The notes beneath the pieces are model-generated. The model made no database searches. It saw only the letters and a list, made by a program, of their open reading frames with translations, and had not been told where the DNA came from. Positions 1-11,035 of a DNA stretch of 64,000 bases are shown piece after piece (positions within the stretch are counted from its first letter, which is position 1; each line of letters opens with the position of its first letter). Source of the stretch: Ampullaceana balthica (taxonomy: Eukaryota; Mollusca; Gastropoda; Lymnaeidae); NCBI GenBank assembly GCA_944989445.1, contig CALYLW010000691.1, forward strand, positions 214,458 through 278,457, in the 5' to 3' direction. The translations under genes and the position numbers were made by a program.

Positions 1-62
1 CTAGTTACTGGTCACTGGCTAGATAGGAGATATGTCAACATACTGCCCACTGCAGTGTCCTG

Positions 63-219
63 CAGGGCCGGCTTAAAGGAATTGCAGGCCCTTGGCGAAG
101 TGAATTTGATGGCACTAAATGTAATAGAATTTTTTTTTAAATATGAAAAGATTCATGTGCGAGGCCCCCACTAATGATGAGACTAATCGGAGGCCCTAGG
201 TGGATGCCTAGTTTGCCTG
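63..219. mobile_element. Possible short hAT-type MITE
   Basis: The stretch opens with CAGGGCCGGCTTAAAGG and closes with TAGTTTGCCTG, the style of terminus seen in hAT elements of the CAGGGCCGGC type. I see no clear 8-bp target duplication, so the boundaries are tentative. There is no coding content. Confidence 0.3.
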
Positions 220-244
220 TGTTCTGCACATCATTTTTTGCTTT

Positions 245-495
245 TTAAATTATACTAGATACGACCCACGATGTAGCATACACTGCAGACTTGCTCATCA
301 TAGAAAGTGCATAGATCGGGTGGGGGGACGGGGTGAGAGTTAGGACACTAACAACAGCACTAAGTAATGAAAAAATAGCGAGGAAAAAGGTGGATATATG
401 CGCACTGGGGTTGTTGTTGTTACCCGCCCCCCTCTTTTTCATTAATACCATCCCATAAACATAAACTGTGATTGGCCGACCCTAGCGAGGGTTAG
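245..495 (-). repeat. Dispersed repeat R1, copy 1
   Basis: This stretch shares blocks with 1740-1895 and 62085-62372: an ACTAGATAC start, TGTAGCATAC, GACTTGCTCAT, a G-rich tract, then GATTG..GACC..AGCGAGGGT. It is a dispersed, non-coding repeat of unknown class. The 68-residue reading frame across it is low-complexity and is not a gene. Strand is arbitrary. Confidence 0.5.
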
Positions 496-502
496 TCATG
501 TT

Positions 503-915
503 TAGGGTTGTTAATTGTGTGTTGTTGGTTTTTTTTTGGCAAACCGATTATCCATTAGGTAACTCCGATTTTAAACCGATTATCGTTTTATAGATGACTT
601 CATAGAAATTATGGGTGTACCGGATTTTCCCTGCGGCTCCGGAAAATCCGGAATCCGGCTATATTTACAAATCGGACTTCGGCAGAAATTTGCTTCATAA
701 ATCCGGCCAAATCAGGCTTGCCAGATTTGCGATAAAATATATATTAATTATAGCTCCGGCTCCAGAAAATCTGGAATCTTGCAATTTTTACAAATCCGGC
801 TTCGGGTCCGGCCGGATTTCACTTCATAATTCTGGCCGAATCAAGTTCGATTATTGGTTTGGGAAATTTAAAACAGATTGTCGCTTTTAAATCCGATTAT
901 CGTTTGACAGCCTTA
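503..915. mobile_element. hAT-type MITE with 8-bp target duplication
   Basis: The termini TAGGGTTGTTAA and (reverse complement of the right end) TAAGGCTGTCAAACGATAAT are inverted relative to each other and resemble the TAGGGCTGTTAA termini of the MITEs at 12536 and 39192. The flanks are gtcatgtt (495-502) and gtcgtgtt (916-923), an 8-bp duplication with one mismatch as expected for hAT. The interior holds two tandem diverged units of roughly 125-130 bp (about 606-735 and 749-846) rich in ATCCGG. It lies inside repeat R1-type sequence and has no transposase. Confidence 0.6.
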
Positions 916-967
916 GTCGTGTTGGAAATAGGGGGAAAAGAACGGGCAGAAACAAAATAAAAAAATG

Positions 968-1040
968 TGTTCCCGGTGGGGTTTGATCCCAGGACTTTCC
1001 GCGTGCAAGGCGGGCGTAATAACCACTACACTTCGAATCA
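968..1040 (-). pseudogene. tRNA-like sequence (tRNA pseudogene or SINE head)
   Basis: Read on the minus strand it has an A-box region (GTGTAGTGGTTATTACG), an anticodon stem-loop with loop CTTGCAC (anticodon TGC would read Ala), a variable loop and a T arm with GGGATCAAACCCC. It ends in CCGGGAACA followed by a T run that could terminate RNA polymerase III. The overall body resembles tRNA-Val-type genes more than tRNA-Ala. The 5' acceptor strand (GATTCGA) pairs poorly with the 3' strand CGGGAAC, so a functional tRNA is unlikely. Confidence 0.45.
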
Positions 1041-1389
1041 TGTTAGTCTGTGAAGGAATAAATAGAAATACTTTTTTTTAAAAAATCGTTTTTATAAGCG
1101 GACTAAAAAGAAGAAAATAATATGTTTAAATCTTTTTTCTGGATTGACAAAAATTTCAAACTTATATGCTCAAGTACTATGATTTAATATGGCTAAAAAC
1201 ACCGGGCGGGCGCTTCTCAGGCTTAAGTAATTCAATTCACGCATTTTCTTACTTGTCATTTGTAAACCTTAATCATTTTAGCCAAACGCATAAAAAGCGC
1301 CCGCCCACGTTTTTACCTCTATTAATTTTTTTATATTTTAGTCTAAGTTATGCTATGGTCACTTTTCAAGTATTGATTATGTCAAATAT

Positions 1390-1720
1390 AATACGCATTG
1401 CCCGACAAACATTTACAGACTGGAAATGACTGATCTCACCTTGATGTTAAACATGGTTGGTGTGGTCGGGGTTGGTGTGAACTCGGCACGTGAATGTAAT
1501 GTAAACAAGAGCAGACGGATAATGCATATGCTTATATATAGATAAACTAAAGTTCAGTAATTTATTAACGATACATTATGGGGATCTGATATTTTAATAA
1601 AATGTATTGTCATCCAAGATTTATCTGTGGTAAAATTTTGAGATCTCTAGGACCATCAGAAGTGGTTTAATTTTACGTTGGCAGATTTGAAAAATTGTGG
1701 ACAGACAAACAGGAACGAAA
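1390..1720 (+). repeat. Dispersed repeat R2, copy 1
   Basis: It shares ACATTTACAGACTG, TATAGATAAACTAAA and a T/A-rich ACGGTAC/ATACATT block with 22010-22450 and 57120-57690. The family looks like a non-autonomous transposon of unassigned class, and no coding frame is present. Confidence 0.45.
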
Positions 1721-1739
1721 GTGAGTTAATAAAAACGTG

Positions 1740-1895
1740 GTAAAAACGCAACTGAAAGGCAAGTGAATGCAAGAAGCTATGTTGCCACCCCTCCCCCCCC
1801 CTTTTTTTTTATTTTCCTCCCACCACGCTTGCCAACTGTGATTGTTTGACACCAGCGAGGGTCATTCGTCATGCTCATTTGCACATGGTTGTTTA
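1740..1895 (-). repeat. Dispersed repeat R1, copy 2 (partial)
   Basis: It contains GATTGTTTGACACCAGCGAG and GTCATTCGTCATG..CATTTGCACATGG, matching the end of the copy at 62085-62372. Only the terminal part is present. Confidence 0.45.
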
Positions 1896-1983
1896 GGAGA
1901 AATATATATATATAGATTAAATGATCTGTTTAATATTATCTGAAATTTAAGCAAGCAAATGAAAAGCGTGCTGAAAGATTGAA

Positions 1984-2192
1984 ATAGATTAGGACATAGA
2001 GTCTTTCAATTCGCCCCTTTTTGTCTTCGGTATTCCTAGTCCGGACTTGTCTGTTTTGGAGAAGCCACATTTTCCCTCAAATGTAAAGCATACGACACTA
2101 CTGTCAAGCCCTTAGATAGTGTATCCCCATATGGTATTGACATTGGCCAACGGGATCGTTTGCTTCCGGGTTTCGTAAAGTCCCAGTGACAT
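1984..2192. pseudogene. Short coding-like fragment, strand ambiguous
   Basis: Base composition is unlike the AT-rich surroundings and both strands give plausible protein. On the plus strand a frame of 49 codons runs 2040-2189 just after a good acceptor (CTTCGGTATTCCTAG) and includes FSLKCKAYDTTVKPLDSV. On the minus strand a frame starts with ATG at 2192-2190 (MSLGLYETRKQTIPLANV), meets one stop and continues with GIPKTKRGELKDSMS. I do not recognise the family. It may be an orphan exon or a fragment of a decayed transposon protein. Confidence 0.3.
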
Positions 2193-2268
2193 TTTGGTGA
2201 TTAACGAAGCGTGAAACTTTTTTAGAATTTATATATATAATGTATTTATTTAGAGTTAAGAACGCAGA

Positions 2269-2269
2269 G

Positions 2270-2305
<36 letters not shown>

Positions 2306-2521
2306 GAGAGAGAGAAAGAGAGAGGGAAATAGAGATCGACAAAGAAAGAGAGACAGAGAGAGAGAGGGCGACGGGGAAATAGAGAGAGAGAGAGCGAGAT
2401 AAAGAGATGGAAGGAGAGAGAAATGGTGAGAGGAGAGAGAGAGACAGAGAGAGAAAGAGAGAGATAGAAAGAGACAGAGAGATGGAGACAGAGAATGAGA
2501 GACAGAGAGATACAGAGAGTG

Positions 2522-2558
<37 letters not shown>
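2269..2558. repeat. (GA)n imperfect microsatellite
   Basis: About 290 bp of GAGAGA interspersed with AAAT, CAG and GAC interruptions. The minus strand (CT)n gives a 104-residue Ser/Leu frame that is purely repeat-derived and not a gene. Confidence 0.95.
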
Positions 2559-2559
2559 A

Positions 2560-3690
2560 ATATATTTTATTGTCTCGTTATATAGCTCGTTATAAAAACT
2601 TTATTTTTTTAAAATAATTAAACAAAGAACATCGATCAACTACTTTGGAACTCACACCCTTTCCCCTTCAAATCTAACAAGAAAGACTAAAAAACAACAA
2701 CAAACAAACACAAGCAATAACAATCAATAACAGGCCACAATCTCATAAGTTAAGTGAAATTCTTCAGTGTCTACATAAGGTATATTTTATCAGTAAATGT
2801 CAGATTTTATCTGACATTTTATGAATTTCAAATATGCATGCGTATTTCATGGAAAACACACAAATATATTATGTGTGTGCCCGTTTACTGTATGATTTTA
2901 TGTTTGTTTTTATTAATATAAAAAGTGTAGGGTTAGCGTCACTTCCGTATACCGTCAGATGTTAAAGGGTGGTTTGGTGTGAGTGAGCAAGGATTGTTGA
3001 TCACGAGATTTGTGACAGCTAACGTCTGTGGATGAGAAGAGATGTGAGTTGGGGTGGGGGGGGGTTGAGAGAATAACGTGGTAAACGATGTGTAGTGGAC
3101 AGAGAGATAGTGTAAGGATGGAGGAACGGATCACTGTGGATGTATCGTAGATATACTAAATGAGGCTGGATTGCTAAGGAGTTATTTCGAAGCTGTATAC
3201 ATAGCAAACTATGTTATTACTCTATGTATTCATGATCGTTATCATAGCCTGATCATATGATTAAACTATTGAACTGAAGTGATCAAATGTTCCTAGATAC
3301 ATATGACTTAAAGTCTTTGTATTGTGTTACCTAATCCAGGCAAAACTCTATGGGAGCTGTTAACGCTTGGTTGATACCTTTGACAAAGCGACAGGGAAGA
3401 CCAAGATCCTCCCCCCCCCCGAGAGAAGGGATCAGCTACAAAAAATCAATAACAGTCAAGGAAGCGGAAAAAAAAACTTAACTCACCTTAATTAATTTTC
3501 ATAAATGCTTGTGTAACAAAAATACACGTTTACCAGTTCAGTATATGTGTTTATTGCGATGCGCTATATCTCTGGCAACTCCTGCGATGCAGATGGCACC
3601 TTGTTGTATCAGCTAAGCTGTTCCCCTGGAATCACCATCTGTGTGGAGAGAGAGGGCCTGCTGCCTGGGCAACAGCTGGTCTTTCTAAAG
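2560..3690. other. No gene seen; AT-rich flank and decayed LINE 5' edge
   Basis: The first part is AT-rich, with an apparent inverted TCAGATTTTATCTGA motif near 2800 and short G and C runs. From about 3540 base composition shifts toward that of the LINE. The frames there (3547-3768) carry stops, so this is probably its decayed or untranslated 5' end. Confidence 0.4.
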
Positions 3691-6600
3691 CTCTGCCTAG
3701 GCTATCGTAGCCTCCTGTGGTCTCTACCCCTCATGTGCGGAAGATATATGGAAGACAGCGGTCATTGACAGGGAACTTTCCCGTCTCGGCATCGACATTG
3801 CATGTCTACAGGAGACGCGGCTGGCTGAAAACGGCAAAGTGGTTGAGGCCAACTACACATTTGTCTGGCAAGGACTACCATCAGACAGACCAAGGCAGCA
3901 TGGCGTTGGTTTTGCCATAAAAAACTCTCTTATGTCATACGTTGAACTGGCGGCACTTGGCACTGAGAGGATACTCGGCATTAAACTTTCAACATCATCT
4001 GGCGCAGCCCATATCCTCAGCCTATATGCACCAACTCTCTGCTCCGAAGAAGAGTTAAAAGACAACTTCTACGAGGCTCTAGACTCCGCAGTAGCAAATA
4101 TTCCCACATATGAGAGTCTATACCTCCTCGGTGACTTCAACGCCAGGGTAGGTGCAGATCACAAAGCCTGGTCCACCAGCATCGGCTTACATGGCATTGG
4201 TAAAATTAATAACAACGGCCAGTGGCTGCTCGAGCTATGCAGTACTCACAATCTGTGTGTAACTAACACATTCTTAAAATGCAAGGACATCCACAAAGTG
4301 TCTTGGAGACATCCCCGCTTCAAGCACTGGCACCAGCTTGATCTGGTTCTCACCAGGCGATCTGATCTGGCTAGTGTGCTCCAAACACGCAGTTACCACA
4401 GTGCCGACTGTGACACAGACCACTCTTTGGTCGCAAGCAGAATCAAATTAATACCAAAGAAATTGTGTCACTCAAAGAGCAAGGGTAAAACTCGCATCAA
4501 CACGCAGAATATCAACTGCCCTGAGATAAGTGATCAACTTAACACCAAGCTTGAGCAAGCTCTTAAAGCCAACACCTCGCAGAAAGAAATCCCCAATCCG
4601 CATGATGCTATAGGGACAGAACAAATCGATGCGAATTGGCTCCATATTCGAGACACTATTTACAACACCTCTCTTGCCGTCCTCGGGAGGAAGGAAAGAA
4701 AAAATGCAGATTGGTTTGAAGCCCACTGGGTTACAATGAATCCCGTGACGGAGACAAAAAGAAAAGCTCTACTGGCCTACAAAGCTTCCCCAGGACCTGA
4801 CACCCTGAAATGTCTCAGAAGTGCCAGAAACACAGCCCGGAAGACTGCACGTTTTTGCGCTAACACTTATTGGGTGGAATTATGCAAAAGCATTCAATCT
4901 GCTGCTGATCAGGGAGATATAAAACAAATGTACGAAGGCATAAAAAAGGCCACTGGGCCCACAACTTCAAAGTCAGCTCCAATCAAGACAAAATCAGGTG
5001 AGATGATCACAGAACGAGACAAGCAGATGCGGCGCTGGACTGAGCACTATCTAGAACTCTATGCGACACAGAATGTAGTATCTGACTCTGCCATAGAAAG
5101 AATACCAGATCTACCAGTTCTAGATCAGCTTGATGCTCCACCGTCAATAGAGGAGCTTGGTAGGGCTATCGATCATCTGAGAAATGGAAAGGCCCCAGGC
5201 AACGATGGCATTCCTGCAGAAGTCCTTAAGCACGGCCAGCCAGCACTACTGAAGCCTCTGCACGAACTCATATGCGATTGCTGGGAACGCGGTCACATCC
5301 CACAGGACATGCGTGACGCCAAAATAGTTACGCTTTATAAGAACAAAGGAGATCGCAGCGATTGCAATAACTATCGTGGTATCTCCTTACTGAGTATTGT
5401 GGGAAAGGCTTTTGCCAGAGTGATCCTTGCACGCCTGCAAATTCTGGCGCAAAATGTCTACCCAGAATCACAATGCGGTTTTCGGGCTGGCCGGTCAACA
5501 ATGGACATGATCTTCTCACTCCGTCAGCTACAAGAGAAATGTCGGGAGCAACAGAAAGCCCTCTTTGTTGCCTTCATAGATATAACAAAGGCATTTGACC
5601 TGGTCAGCCGCGAGGGTCTGCTACGTATATTGGAAAAAATAGGATGCCCGCCGCGGCTTCTCTCCATCATCGAGTCCTTCCACACCAATATGCACAGCAC
5701 AGTGCTCTTCGATGGTGCCACCTCAGAACCCTTCCCAGTCTGTAGCGGAGTCAAACAGGGTTGTGTACTGGCTCCAACACTCTTCGGTATCTTTTTCTCG
5801 ATGCTACTGCGTCATGCATTCGAGGACTGTTTCGAGGGTGTAAACATCCATACCAGGGCGGATGGAAATCTGTACAACATCAGCCGTCTCCGTGCAAAGA
5901 GAAAAGTGGAAAATGTTTTAATTAGAGAGCTGCTCTTCGCGGATGACGCAGCCCTTACCTCACATTCAGAGATAGGTCTCCAACTTTTGGTCGACAAGTT
6001 CTCAGAGGCATGCAAAGATTTTGGTCTAACGATAAGCCTCAAAAAGACCAACATTATGAGACAAGGAACTGACTGCTTCCCAGCAATCTCCATTGAGGGA
6101 AACACCTTGGATGTCGTCGATGATTTTACCTACCTTGGCAGTAACATCACAAGCACACTCTCCCTGGAAAAGGAAATTGAAACCAGAATCGGCAAGGCTT
6201 CATCATTAATGGCTAGGCTGAATAAAAGAGTGTGGAACAATGCACAGCTCACTGCTAGGACAAAAATTACTGTGAACCAGGCCTGCGTGCTCAGCACACT
6301 CCTCTATGGCAGCGAGTGCTGGACGACCTATGCCAAACAAACAAAGCAACTCAACAGCTTCCACTTACGATGCTTGCGCAGGATTCTGCACATCAAGTGG
6401 CAGGACAAGATAACGAATGTCAAGGTACTCAGAAGGAGTCATATGCTGAGCATGCACTCAATCCTGAGTGAGAGGCGCCTGCGGTGGCTGGGACATGTCC
6501 GCAGGATGAACTCGGAGCGCATTCCAAGAGCCCTGCTTTACGGTGAGCTGGCAACTGGTGTGCGGAAGAGAGGACGCCCCTGCTTGCGCTTCAAGGATGT

Positions 6601-6835
6601 CTGCAAGAAAGACATGAGTCTGGCGCAGATAGACCATAAAACGTGGGAAACCATTGCTGAGGAACGCACCTCCTGGCGGGCTAAAGTACGCGAGGGCATC
6701 CAAGTCGCGGAAGCTTCCCTTACAGTCAAGAGCGAGGAGAAAAGGGCCAGGAGAAAGGGGAAGGGGGGCAGAGGAGCAGGAGGAAACGCCATCATCCCAT
6801 GAGGATGGACGGATGCCATAGACATAGAGATATGT
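3560..6835 (+). mobile_element. RTE-clade LINE insertion
   Basis: The element comprises the long frame at 3701-6802 plus short flanks. The 3' part after the stop contains GGATGGACGGATGCCAT, after which the sequence becomes AT-rich genomic DNA. There is no long poly(A), which fits RTE elements. I could not find a convincing target-site duplication, so both ends are approximate. Confidence 0.65.
3701..6802 (+). CDS. RTE-type LINE endonuclease/reverse transcriptase
   Basis: A single open frame encodes an AP-type endonuclease followed by a reverse transcriptase, the enzyme pair of non-LTR retrotransposons: nick the target, then copy the element RNA from the nick. The frame is open from 3701. No good ATG is visible; the first GTG (3839) lies after the endonuclease CLQET motif, so the true N-terminus is upstream or broken, with other frames near 3720-3760 suggesting a frameshift. 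Endonuclease motifs are CLQETRL, LLGDFNARVG (4127-4156) and DTDHSL. Reverse-transcriptase motifs are NYRGISLLS, CGFRAGRSTMDMIF, AFIDITKAFDLVS, SGVKQGCVLAPTLF and the catalytic LLFADDAAL (FADD codons 5936-5947). The C-terminal RLRWLGHVRRM motif and basic tail are typical of RTE-clade and CFDP2-like proteins. No internal stop occurs over about 1,030 codons, suggesting a fairly recent insertion. Clade assignment is from memory of family motifs. Confidence 0.85.
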   Translation, partial: AIVASCGLYPSCAEDIWKTAVIDRELSRLGIDIACLQETRLAENGKVVEANYTFVWQGLPSDRPRQHGVGFAIKNSLMSYVELAALGTERILGIKLSTSSGAAHILSLYAPTLCSEEELKDNFYEALDSAVANIPTYESLYLLGDFNARVGADHKAWSTSIGLHGIGKINNNGQWLLELCSTHNLCVTNTFLKCKDIHKVSWRHPRFKHWHQLDLVLTRRSDLASVLQTRSYHSADCDTDHSLVASRIKLIPKKLCHSKSKGKTRINTQNINCPEISDQLNTKLEQALKANTSQKEIPNPHDAIGTEQIDANWLHIRDTIYNTSLAVLGRKERKNADWFEAHWVTMNPVTETKRKALLAYKASPGPDTLKCLRSARNTARKTARFCANTYWVELCKSIQSAADQGDIKQMYEGIKKATGPTTSKSAPIKTKSGEMITERDKQMRRWTEHYLELYATQNVVSDSAIERIPDLPVLDQLDAPPSIEELGRAIDHLRNGKAPGNDGIPAEVLKHGQPALLKPLHELICDCWERGHIPQDMRDAKIVTLYKNKGDRSDCNNYRGISLLSIVGKAFARVILARLQILAQNVYPESQCGFRAGRSTMDMIFSLRQLQEKCREQQKALFVAFIDITKAFDLVSREGLLRILEKIGCPPRLLSIIESFHTNMHSTVLFDGATSEPFPVCSGVKQGCVLAPTLFGIFFSMLLRHAFEDCFEGVNIHTRADGNLYNISRLRAKRKVENVLIRELLFADDAALTSHSEIGLQLLVDKFSEACKDFGLTISLKKTNIMRQGTDCFPAISIEGNTLDVVDDFTYLGSNITSTLSLEKEIETRIGKASSLMARLNKRVWNNAQLTARTKITVNQACVLSTLLYGSECWTTYAKQTKQLNSFHLRCLRRILHIKWQDKITNVKVLRRSHMLSMHSILSERRLRWLGHVRRMNSERIPRALLYGELATGVRKRGRPCLRFKDVCKKDMSLAQIDHKTWETIAEERTSWRAKVREGIQVAEASLTVKSEEKRARRKGKGGRGAGGNAIIP

Positions 6836-7744
6836 GTTTATGTATTTGTGTTTAATTAATATTTTTTAAAAAGGGCTGGTTAAATTTTAAAGTTTAAAAT
6901 ATATGTTCTACTTTGTTGAAGAAATGAGTACTATTGAAATATACTAAAGGAATACTTTATTTAAAAATATCCTTGAAGTCAAACTGACTCCTTGTACCTA
7001 AAGTAAATTTGGATGTACATGTTTTTTCAATGACCACAATTCAGGTTTTGTAATGAAAAGTTTTAATTCTTATTATTTCATAAATATAATATGCACTAGA
7101 AAACGAAGAACATCTAATAGAATTTTAAAAATTGACTTAATGTCAGTTCAGTTTGTCTTGGCTTTTTTTTTCACAAAAAAAAATTCAATCTAATAAATTA
7201 TTTGGTCTTATGAGAATAATGTACCAGTTTGCCAATTTTTTTAAAGGTATTTCCGCAATGTACATTGCTAACACTATAAATAGATTATCTTGGCCAGTAT
7301 ATTTTTCAAATAATAAAAATAATTGTTGGTCAATATGCATAAATAAAATAAAAATTGATAGGAGCCATAGAAAAGCACGAAATGTATGAATAGGTACCTC
7401 CTATCTAACGTCGTATTCAAATATAAATTCGATGCTCTCTAACGTTTTATATTAATTGATTTTTCACTCCCCGGTGCACATGTGTCATTTACGGACTGGG
7501 TACAGTATTTAAATACGTACTAATTTCTAAAAATAATTTTCGAAAAAAATCGCAAATGTTTACAACCACACTAGGCTATAGAGACTTCATAAATGCTTGG
7601 GGTAAGGGTAGGGCCTCAGGAATTTGTGTTTTTAAGATTCGATCGATATTGCTATATAGCATTGTGTATCATGTAAGTACGCAAGATAATAGAAAAAGTG
7701 ACAGCTAGAATGTAATACTTTTCAAATTTAAGCATGTATCATTA

Positions 7745-7807
<63 letters not shown>

Positions 7808-8380
7808 TATATATGTTTGATTTAAATTTGACTTAAATGATATTACGGTTGATTGCGAGACATGTTTTAATTGACATCTGTTAATGCCAAATTATTGCAA
7901 ATAAGTTTGATGTATATTTTGAACAAACCTTTGATTTTTTTAGTAAAATATATTCACTGCTGCAGTAAACAAAAGGCCTTATACCGCTGTTCATGTTATT
8001 TAAACTTTAGTGGAAATAAAGAGTCTTTTGCAAATAGAAATTCATATACCAAATTATTTTATTAAAATATTTAGTTTTAGTGATTTTCTAGAATATACTG
8101 TTATATAGAATGCAAATACCTAAAATATTTACAGTTCCACCTGTTTCTTTATATTGGACAATCGCGAAAATGATGGCCTGTTTCAACTACGGCAAGTTAT
8201 TAATCCGATTGGCCATAATATTATTATTAAATCGATCACAATGGTCAGAAAAAAAATTAAACTTAAAAATACTCCTGTCTAGTCAAAACTTTAATTGATT
8301 TGTAAGTTAATGTTAAAATGTTATAAAATTATAACTTCCTTCAACAACAAAATTTCCAATACTTCAACGGTTTAAAGAAA
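6836..8380. other. AT-rich, no gene seen
   Basis: Homopolymer-rich sequence whose small frames have no recognisable motifs. It contains the TA microsatellite listed separately. Confidence 0.6.
7748..7814. repeat. (TA)n microsatellite
   Basis: Nearly pure TA dinucleotides. Confidence 0.95.
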
Positions 8381-8574
8381 AAGGGATACCTTGTCACTAC
8401 AAATTCTGTTAAGATTGAAAGTACATCAGCTTAAGAAATGGAAGTGTACAAAGTAAAAACCTCCATAGAAAAATTAGATGCTTTATATTCGGTGCATCAG
8501 AGACGTTCGTATCTTTAATCATAGCTAGTGACCTTAATTTAGGATTTTAGTTTTGCAGGAAATGTGTTTCTAAA

Positions 8575-8990
8575 GATTTTGAAATTAATTCAGTAGGACA
8601 ATTGCAAATGGAGACAAAGGGCTTTCCTAGCTTGTGCCATTTTGGTATAAAGTATCAGGAAGAATTTCCCAGATCAATGTCATCAATACGTAAACTTTTG
8701 GCAGAATAAACTGACATTAATTCTACCTACCTTCAAAGTATAATCATGGTGCACGGAGAATACTCGAGGGAGTTCACAGTTGACCGCGATCTCAGACTTG
8801 GAGACTCACTATCATGTATTCATTTTAACAACAAACTAGAAAAATGTATTGCAAGCATACATGCGAAAACCAGCTGAACAATAACGAGCTACTTCCAGAG
8901 AGATAATACAGAACAAATACCACCAGGAACACTCTACAGCAATGTATCTGAAAGTGGTGGTCCGCGGAAGATATCAAGAAATAAAAAAAA
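8575..8990 (+). pseudogene. Decayed LINE reverse-transcriptase fragment
   Basis: Plus-strand translation around 8745-8885, through stops, gives CTENTREFTVDRDLRLGDSL followed by SCIHFNNKLEKCI. This matches the pattern of reverse-transcriptase motif 4 (a LRQGDxLS-like box followed by LFNxxLEK). The upstream stretch has coding-like composition but is broken by several stops. It is far more diverged than the LINE at 3.7-6.8 kb and from a different family. Not functional. Confidence 0.45.
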
Positions 8991-9118
8991 AGAATATAAT
9001 TATAATCCTTAAGTTTTCCTTAAATTTGAGAACCAACAAGAGGATGTATCATTTTATTTTTTTGCCCGGCGTCGCTTGAGGGTGACATAAAAGCGACTGT
9101 GATCTCACCGCCAGCTCT

Positions 9119-10833
9119 CTTTTGGGATGGTTCGTCAGTCAATTTGGCAACACTGATGGTATATGTGTGATAAAAAATAAGGATGACTTGTAGGAAGAGT
9201 TTTTCTTTTCTACTTCATTACAAATAAATACAATTAGTTTTGAAATATTCAAGGGCATTCACGATTACGTTGCTGGCAAAAGTCAGTGTTGGTGTGTGTA
9301 CGAATGGCGCTGCTCCCATGACTGGGCGGCGTTCCGGAGTTGTAAACAAGATAAAGAAATAAGCACCAAAGTGCAAGTTAACCCACTGTTTTATTCACCG
9401 TGAAAGTTTAGCAATCAAGCAAATGTCAACAGAACTAAATAACGTGGTCAGTGAATTTGTAAAAGTTTTGAACCATGTCAATGTTAATGCTTTAAGTTCA
9501 AGATTATTTGCTGCATTATGTGACGAAATGTGTGAGAAACACACACACCTCTTACTGCATGATGATGCGCATTTATTGTCTTTAGACAAAGTACTCCCAA
9601 GAGTTTTTGAATTGTGAAGATAGCCCGACCATTTTATACAAGAGAAAAGCGAGATTATTGTCAACCAGTTAGAAATAAGAATTGAACAGCAAAGTTGGTT
9701 TACATGTCTGGTATCTTTGCCATTTTCATAAGCTCAATATCTCAATGCAATGAAGGATGACTTCAATATTTACAATGGCAGACAAGATTTATGGACAGAA
9801 ACGCAAGCTAGAAGCATTGAAGAGTCGAGTGTCAGCAGATTATTTCGATATGTTTCACAAATTGGCAACTATCGATAGTGCAGATGAAGAGCATGTTGTG
9901 CCTTCTCTACAGAAAGTCATCATTGGGCAATCGACAAAATTATTGACAGTTTTGAGTTCTACTTTCCAACAGAAGATGACACACGGAAAGGTACTGGGTG
10001 GAGATGCAGTCCTTTTTTTTCTTAGACTGTTGACTTGTCTGTAGCTTTGGAAGATACAATCCTGAAGTTAGCTGCGGATGAAGGTTTAAAAATAAATTTT
10101 AGAACTATGACCTCTCTTGCATTCTTTTGGATTCACGTGAGTGCAGAATATCCTTCACTTGACGATATTGCTCGCAAGTCACTTCTTAAATGTCCTTCAT
10201 CTTACCTAGGTGAGACTGTTTTGTCTAAAATGAGTATTGTTAAGACAAAGTAAAGGAACAGTATGGATGTTTGTTCTCCATTGCGTGTAACGTCGTCCTC
10301 AATGGAGGCAAGATTTAATAAACTTGCAACAAATAAACAAGCTCACCTGAGCTATTAGTTTAATTTACACTTTGAGCATAAATTTACACAGTACTTACTA
10401 TAGTTACTATATAAATATTATTTTTCAAAATAAATAAACGACTTTTTATATTAAATTTTATGTTCTCTTTATTATAACTCAGACTTAAGTCGGGATAGAC
10501 ATTTATTAAAGTACTATAATTTTTTTTAAGTTGAAACAAAAACGATGGCTGCCATTATCAACACATTTGATACAGAATGAAGACGATCGTAAATGAGCAT
10601 TAAGCAATCAAAGCTTAAGTTTATTCTTGTTCAAAATAGTTCGCTGACATGTAGCATAAAACAAACCGAATTCATGCTTAGTCTTGTGGGTCTTTAGGCT
10701 GTGTAGTGGCTCATTTTGCTATCACGTCACTTCGGGGAAAATCACATCAGTACGGGAAAATAGTGAACCTGTCCGTGGAGCAATGGGAAAAATTCCTGCC
10801 GGTCCGTCATACCAAAACGTTTGAGAAGCACTG
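9119..10833 (+). pseudogene. ZBED5/GTF2IRD2-like hAT transposase relic, copy 1
   Basis: Fragments in order: a catalytic-region relic reading GVCTNGAAPMTGRRSGV, where an Asp is expected in place of Asn (CTDGA in intact relatives); MSTELNNVVSEFVKVLNHVN (9423 onward); HLLLHDDAHLLSLDKVLPRV; YFDMFHKLATIDSADEE (from about 9841); and the dimerisation-domain relic with MTSLAFFWIHVSAEYPSL ending MSIVKTK-stop-RNSMDVCSPLRV. The stop after KTK is TAA where Gln would be expected and is shared with copy 2. The 3' end GTTTGAGAAGCACTG (to 10833) is the canonical hAT terminus CAGTGCTTCTCAAAC in reverse. The relic is broken by frameshifts and stops. Confidence 0.75.
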
Positions 10834-10844
10834 CTGTACAGTAC

Positions 10845-11035
10845 CTGACATACGCAAACCATAGAACGCTAGGGGTAGAAACCGTAACAATATAAGTAAA
10901 TCATTCAGGGAACTTAAAAATGCCCCCACCAAAGCTGGACTGGTATAAATGAACTAAAGACAACATAAAAATGCAAAAATCAATGTGATCAATTGCTTCC
11001 TGGTTACAATGCAAATAAACAAACGTAATAGGCAA
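10845..11035 (+). pseudogene. Decayed copy of the coding-like segment at 25966
   Basis: This segment lies directly 3' of the hAT terminus in copy 1 and matches 25972-26180 of copy 2, where the frame is open. Here it has lost the frame through several indels. It appears to be the host sequence into which the hAT inserted. Confidence 0.4.

Noticed and set aside
2246..2560. 104-residue Ser/Leu-rich protein on the minus strand
   Set aside because: Translation of a GA/CT microsatellite.
3853..6825. Several minus-strand frames of 60-97 residues
   Set aside because: Antisense shadows of the LINE frame, without motifs.
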